Shown here piece by piece: positions 60,481 to 64,000 of a DNA stretch of 64,000 nt. Numbering within the stretch: the stretch's first letter is position 1; each line of letters begins with the position of its first letter. The stretch comes from Stenotrophomonas sp. UBA2629 (GTDB taxonomy: Bacteria; Pseudomonadota; Gammaproteobacteria; Xanthomonadales; Xanthomonadaceae): assembly GCA_002359895.1 (NCBI GenBank), contig DEOB01000007.1, forward strand, positions 62,251 to 126,250, written 5' to 3'. The position numbers and the translations under genes are program-made. Under the pieces are notes generated by a model. The model was not told where the DNA came from. It did not search any database and saw nothing but the letters and a program-made list of their open reading frames with translations.

Positions 60481-61032
60481 ATGTATTCGCGTAGCAGTGA
60501 ACCCGTCCATTTTGAGCGTGATTGCCCGGCCGTGATGGTGCCGCAGGGCGATAGCGTGACCCTGCCCGCCGGCAGTTATGGCTACATCACCCAGGCACTG
60601 GGTGGCAGCTATACCGTGTTTGTCGAAGGCAACCTGTTCCGTATCGCCGGCAAGGATGGCGATGCCATCGGCAAAGAGCCGCCGCCGGGGCTGGAACTTC
60701 CGGAAGACGCGGCCGACGAGGATGTCGAAAAACTGGTCTGGCAGCAGCTGCGGACCTGTTTTGACCCGGAAATTCCGTTCAACATCGTTGATCTGGGCTT
60801 GATCTACGAAGTGGACATCAAGCACTTGGACGATGGCCAGCGCGAGGTGGACGTCAAGATGACCCTGACCGCGCCCGGCTGCGGCATGGGCGAGATTCTG
60901 GTCGATGACGTGCGCAGCAAGTTGGAGATGATTCCGACCGTGGCGCAGGCTGACGTTGACCTGGTGTTCGACCCACCGTGGGGGCGTCACATGATGTCCG
61001 AGGCGGCGCGTCTGGAAACTGGCATGCTGTAA
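60481..61032 (+). CDS. sufT: Fe-S cluster assembly protein SufT
   Basis: This 183-residue protein has an N-terminal part (SEPVHFERDCPAVMVPQGD) followed by the MIP18/DUF59 domain: DPEIPFNIVDLGLIYEVDI, MTLTAPGCGMGEILVDDVR (with the conserved Cys) and VDLVFDPPWGRHMMSEAARL. It assists Fe-S maturation. It stands alone, without other suf genes. Confidence 0.9.
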   Translation: MYSRSSEPVHFERDCPAVMVPQGDSVTLPAGSYGYITQALGGSYTVFVEGNLFRIAGKDGDAIGKEPPPGLELPEDAADEDVEKLVWQQLRTCFDPEIPFNIVDLGLIYEVDIKHLDDGQREVDVKMTLTAPGCGMGEILVDDVRSKLEMIPTVAQADVDLVFDPPWGRHMMSEAARLETGML

Positions 61033-61156
61033 GGGTTGGCTCGCTCCTGCAGCACCGGTATCCACGGATGGCGGCAAGGAGCACAAGCCGGCTCGCATTC
61101 AACCGGTGGCTGTCGCAGCGCCGGTGCCCATCCCGCAATCTGGAAGGAATTACCCG

Positions 61157-62257
61157 GTGTCCCAGTCTTCCCTGAGCTTTGCTGTCACCCGTTCGGCCAA
61201 CCCGCGCAGCGCCGATGAGCGCGCCAAAATCCTGGAGAAGCCGGGCTTTGGCCTGCACTTCACCGACCACATGGTGGCCGTACGTTGGGACAAGGACACC
61301 GGCTGGCACGATGCGGCAGTCATGCCGTACGGCCCGATCGCACTGGACCCGGCCGCTGCCGTGCTGCATTACGGCCAGGAAATCTTTGAAGGCATCAAGG
61401 GCTACCGCCACGCGGATGGTTCGGTCTGGACCTTCCGGCCGGAAGCCAATGGTGCGCGCCTGCAGCGCTCGGCCCGCCGCCTGGCGCTGCCGGAACTGCC
61501 GGTGGAGATCTTCGTTGAATCGCTGAAGCAGCTCACCGCACTGGACAAGGACTGGGTGTCCGACGCCGATGAGGCGAGCCTGTACTTCCGCCCGTTCATG
61601 ATTGGCGATGAAGCTTTCCTTGGCGTGCGCGGTGCGCACAAGGCCAGCTACTACGTGATTGCCAGCCCGGCTGGCCCGTACTTCGCCAAGGGCGTTGCGC
61701 CGGTCGCCATCTGGCTGTCCACCGACTACGCACGTGCGGCCAAGGGCGGCACCGGTGCGGCCAAGTGCGGCGGTAACTACGCCGCATCGCTGCTGCCGCA
61801 GCAACAGGCACAGGCACAGGGCTGCTCGCAGGTGCTGTTCCTGGACCCGGTCGAGGGCAAGTACCTGGAAGAACTGGGCGGCATGAACGTGTTCCTGGTC
61901 TACGGCAAAACCAACACGTTGGTCACCCCGGAACTGTCGGGCAGCATTCTGGAAGGCATCACCCGCGAATCCATCCTGCAGTTGGCACGCGACCGCGGCA
62001 TGACCGTGGAAGAGCGCAAGGTCACCATCGACGAGTGGAAGCAGGGCGTGAGCTCGGGCGACATCACCGAAGTGTTTGCCTGCGGTACCGCTGCGGTCAT
62101 CACCCCGATCGGCCAGCTCAAGGGCGAAGGCTTCTCGGTGGGCGACCTGAGCGCGCCAGCTGGAGAAGTGACCATGTCGCTGCGTAAAGAACTGACCGAC
62201 ATCCAGTACGGCCGTCAGCCGGACCGCCACGGTTGGCTGGTGCGTCTGACCGGCTGA
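61157..62257 (+). CDS. ilvE: Branched-chain amino acid aminotransferase
   Basis: This 366-residue fold-type IV PLP enzyme makes or degrades Leu, Ile and Val. I chose GTG 61157, with GGAAGGA nine bases upstream. Family features are VLHYGQEIFEGIKGYR, YFRPFMIGDEAFLGV, AKCGGNYAASLLPQQQAQA (PLP Lys region) and EELGGMNVFLVY, ITRESILQLARD, EVFACGTAAVITPIG. It is a BCAT type II-like protein. A terminator follows at 62285-62314. Confidence 0.94.
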   Translation: MSQSSLSFAVTRSANPRSADERAKILEKPGFGLHFTDHMVAVRWDKDTGWHDAAVMPYGPIALDPAAAVLHYGQEIFEGIKGYRHADGSVWTFRPEANGARLQRSARRLALPELPVEIFVESLKQLTALDKDWVSDADEASLYFRPFMIGDEAFLGVRGAHKASYYVIASPAGPYFAKGVAPVAIWLSTDYARAAKGGTGAAKCGGNYAASLLPQQQAQAQGCSQVLFLDPVEGKYLEELGGMNVFLVYGKTNTLVTPELSGSILEGITRESILQLARDRGMTVEERKVTIDEWKQGVSSGDITEVFACGTAAVITPIGQLKGEGFSVGDLSAPAGEVTMSLRKELTDIQYGRQPDRHGWLVRLTG

Positions 62258-62284
62258 TTGCTGCGGCAAAGCGTCATGAAGAAG

Positions 62285-62314
62285 AACCCGCTACGGTGAC
62301 GTGGCGGGTTTTTT
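62285..62314 (+). terminator. Rho-independent terminator after ilvE
   Basis: AACCCGC (62285-62291), 12-base loop, GCGGGTT (62304-62310) and TTTT. Confidence 0.85.
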
Positions 62315-62403
62315 GTTGTCGCGTGTTCTGTCGTTCTGCATGTGCAGGCACGCCGCGTAGAGAAAATGATCGGCAGGCAGAACGGGCTGACGAGCGTGGC
62401 GGC

Positions 62404-62880
62404 TCAGGCTTCCAGAATGTCCGCGCAGCGCGCCTGCAGAAACCGCAACGCATCGGCCGGGGCGATATCCAGCAACAGGCCACGTTGGCCGGCGTTGATG
62501 TAGACCGTCTCGTGCTGCTGCACGTCATCGGCAAACAGAATGCTGGCCGGCCGCTGTTGCGCGAACGGGCTGATGCCACCCACCTTGTAGCCGCTGCGGC
62601 GTTCGGCCTCGGCGACTTCCATCATCTGCGCGTGCTTGCCGCCACAACGGGCAGCAAGTTTTTTCAGGGACAGGCGCTGGTTGCTGGGGATCACCGCGAT
62701 CACCGGCTGCTTGTCCACCCACGCCATCAGCGTCTTGAACATCCGCGCCGGTGCAATGCCCAGCGCCTGTGCGGCGGCCAGGCCCTTACTGTCTACATCG
62801 GCCGAATAGTCATAGGCGTGCAGACGATGGGGCACCCCGGCCTTGTCCAGTGCGGCATTGGCGCGGGTGCCCTTGGCCAC
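62404..62880 (-). CDS. ybaK: Cys-tRNA(Pro)/Cys-tRNA(Cys) deacylase YbaK
   Basis: This 158-residue YbaK/ProX-domain protein hydrolyses misacylated Cys-tRNA-Pro. The GTG at 62880 follows the upstream stop directly. MFKTLMAWVDKQPVIAVIPS, LSLKKLAARCGGKHAQM and SGYKVGGISPFAQQR carry the conserved Lys and the Gly-rich loop. It is cotranscribed with the short asparaginase gene. Confidence 0.92.
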   Translation of the reverse strand: MAKGTRANAALDKAGVPHRLHAYDYSADVDSKGLAAAQALGIAPARMFKTLMAWVDKQPVIAVIPSNQRLSLKKLAARCGGKHAQMMEVAEAERRSGYKVGGISPFAQQRPASILFADDVQQHETVYINAGQRGLLLDIAPADALRFLQARCADILEA

Positions 62881-63369
62881 TCAGACCGCCTCGAAGCGGT
62901 TGGCATCCACGTTCTTGCGGACCTGGGTGGGGTCCCAGATACGGCCGTTCATGGCGATGAAAACACCTGGTGGCAGCGACTGCACCGCGCCGATGGCGCA
63001 GCCGATGTTGAACTCAGCATCCGAGCCACGGAAACGGGCCGGGCTGAGTGCGCCGGTCATCACGATGGTCTTGTCGGCGATGGTCTGCAGCACCTTGCCG
63101 GTGGCCACCATCGAGTCGGTGCCGTGGGTGACCAGCACATGGCGGGTGGGCTGCGCGGCGATGGTGGCGCGGATCAGCTCGCGGTCGTCATCGGTGATGT
63201 GCAGCGAATCCTTGCGCAGGATCGGGATCACGTTGAAACGGAAGGTCACGCCCAGCTCTCGCAGAATCATGCCGATCTGCGGATCACCGATCTGGTAGTC
63301 GGATTTGTCGTCGAAATAGATCTTGTCGATCGTGCCGCCGGTGGTGACGACCAGGAGTTCTTCCATCAT
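62881..63369 (-). CDS. Short asparaginase-domain protein
   Basis: This 162-residue protein corresponds to the N-terminal domain of L-asparaginases; full enzymes have about 330 residues. The start is ATG 63369 or 63366. The first catalytic Thr is in VVTTGGTIDKIYF, and the second Thr-Asp in VLVTHGTDSMVATG, with MTGALSPARFRGSDAEFN. The C-terminal domain is absent. Its stop abuts the ybaK start, so it is coupled. A catalytic or regulatory role is uncertain. Confidence 0.82.
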   Translation of the reverse strand: MMEELLVVTTGGTIDKIYFDDKSDYQIGDPQIGMILRELGVTFRFNVIPILRKDSLHITDDDRELIRATIAAQPTRHVLVTHGTDSMVATGKVLQTIADKTIVMTGALSPARFRGSDAEFNIGCAIGAVQSLPPGVFIAMNGRIWDPTQVRKNVDANRFEAV

Positions 63370-63467
63370 TGCGGTAAATCCTTGCGGTGACTGCGTGCGG
63401 CGCGGTGCCGCGATGCTGCGCATGATAAAGCCGTGGAGGAGCCAGAGGTGAGTGAGAGCGGCGACCC

Positions 63468-63824
63468 TCAGCCCTGCTGCCTGTCACTGCGCCGCTTGGC
63501 AAAGCGGGCCCGCATGCCCGGCACGCTGACCAGCGCCACGATCAGCAGCGACAGCACGATCTCCGCCCAGGCGTACAGCGCCATCTCGCGGTGCGCCCAG
63601 GCGCTCATCACGCCGTGGCTGAACCAGAACAGCGCCAGCACCCCAGCCCAGAAGCGCGCCGCCGCGCGCTGTGCCAGCACGCCGGCCAACAGCAGCAGCG
63701 GCGGGACGACGAAGACCACCAACGCGGCGGCAAGGTGGCGGTCGTTGTGGAACCACGCCGCATACAGCGCCGCCAGCAACAGCAGCGCCACGCTCAGCAA
63801 CAGGTCGCGGCCGCGCCCGCTCAT
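63468..63824 (-). CDS. DUF2069 membrane protein
   Basis: This 118-residue inner-membrane protein has four hydrophobic helices and the DUF2069 pattern GVLALFWFSHGVMSAWAH and MALYAWAEIVLSLLI. The ATG overlaps the wrbA stop by four bases, a common pairing in gammaproteobacteria. Function unknown. Confidence 0.85.
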   Translation of the reverse strand: MSGRGRDLLLSVALLLLAALYAAWFHNDRHLAAALVVFVVPPLLLLAGVLAQRAAARFWAGVLALFWFSHGVMSAWAHREMALYAWAEIVLSLLIVALVSVPGMRARFAKRRSDRQQG

Positions 63825-64000
63825 TGCGCCAACCGCTTGGCGATGTCGGCCACACGTCGGCCCAGCACGCGCGCCAGATGGGCTTCGTCGTCGCTGGGTT
63901 GCGGGTCATCCTGGGCACCGGCTACATGGCTGGCGCCGTAAGGCGTGCCGCCCGTGGTGGTGTGGCTGAGCGCCGGTTCGGTGAACGGGATGCCGACAAT
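63821..64000 (-). CDS. wrbA: NAD(P)H:quinone oxidoreductase WrbA, C-terminal part
   Basis: The last 59 codons of WrbA run off the right edge. The visible part includes GIPFTEPALSHTTTGGTPYG, ASHVAGAQDDPQPSDDEAHL and LGRRVADIAKRLAQ, the typical family end. WrbA is a flavodoxin-like FMN enzyme reducing quinones. It is upstream of the DUF2069 gene on the minus strand. Confidence 0.9.
   Translation of the reverse strand: MVGIPFTEPALSHTTTGGTPYGASHVAGAQDDPQPSDDEAHLARVLGRRVADIAKRLAQ

Noticed and set aside
61033..61156. Leader-peptide attenuator upstream of ilvE
   Set aside because: No run of branched-chain codons in a short frame and no alternative terminator hairpin.

Overview
This window is a chromosomal segment from a gammaproteobacterium of the Xanthomonadaceae, most likely Stenotrophomonas or a close relative of Xanthomonas. 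The evidence is the GC-rich sequence and several family-typical arrangements and proteins: lptD-surA-pdxA-rsmA-apaG-apaH, ahpC-ahpF-oxyR, citH next to tctDE, Xanthomonas-type proline iminopeptidase and LptD, and a yeast-like pair of ubiquinone FAD hydroxylases. I see no tRNA, rRNA, phage, insertion sequence or CRISPR array. Most of it is core genome with accessory genes and palindromic intergenic repeats.

Layout. 1-6110 (+): end of dgkA, TerC protein, lemA with two TPM-domain genes, then lgt-thyA-exported protein-folA, closed by a bidirectional terminator. 6121-13171 (-): lptD-surA-pdxA-rsmA-apaG-apaH. 13351-15515 (-): histone-deacetylase-like enzyme, then a BtuM-like membrane protein with a corrinoid adenosyltransferase. 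15626-18021 (+): ubiH and a UbiI/VisC-like hydroxylase. 18082-22389 (-): EF-hand protein, an unknown gene, SMP-30 lactonase, rlmM, nucleoside deaminase. 22505-29175: citrate module, with porin-citH-acetoacetyl-CoA reductase on the minus strand and tctD-tctE-solute-binding protein on the plus strand. 29588-34625: glnS, DUF2007, msrA, flavodoxin-like, talB, rnk. 34875-38348: oxyR-ahpF-ahpC with an OxyR operator. 38541-41863 (+): prmC, erythromycin-esterase-like gene, pip. 41954-44799 (-): four overlapping genes (N-formylglutamate amidohydrolase-like, NUDIX, 5'-3' exonuclease, nitroreductase). 45111-52707: DUF1631 protein and a proton-translocating transhydrogenase whose genes are split by an opposing ECF-sigma operon. 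52716-59650: AraC regulator, TPR-sulfotransferase, 2OG-Fe(II) oxygenase, large TonB-dependent receptor. 59950-64000: membrane protein, sufT, ilvE, ybaK, short asparaginase, DUF2069 protein, end of wrbA.

The points most worth a second look are these: the receptor/2OG-oxygenase/TPR-sulfotransferase locus; the BtuM-like/adenosyltransferase pair; a family of about nine palindromic intergenic elements whose edge hexamer has expanded into CAAAGC tandem repeats; a membrane protein translationally coupled between pntAB and pntB; an ApaH with a basic Arg/Gly/Asn-rich tail; and an unrecognised gene at 18577-19299. Functional assignments come from reading motifs and gene order; no database search was run.
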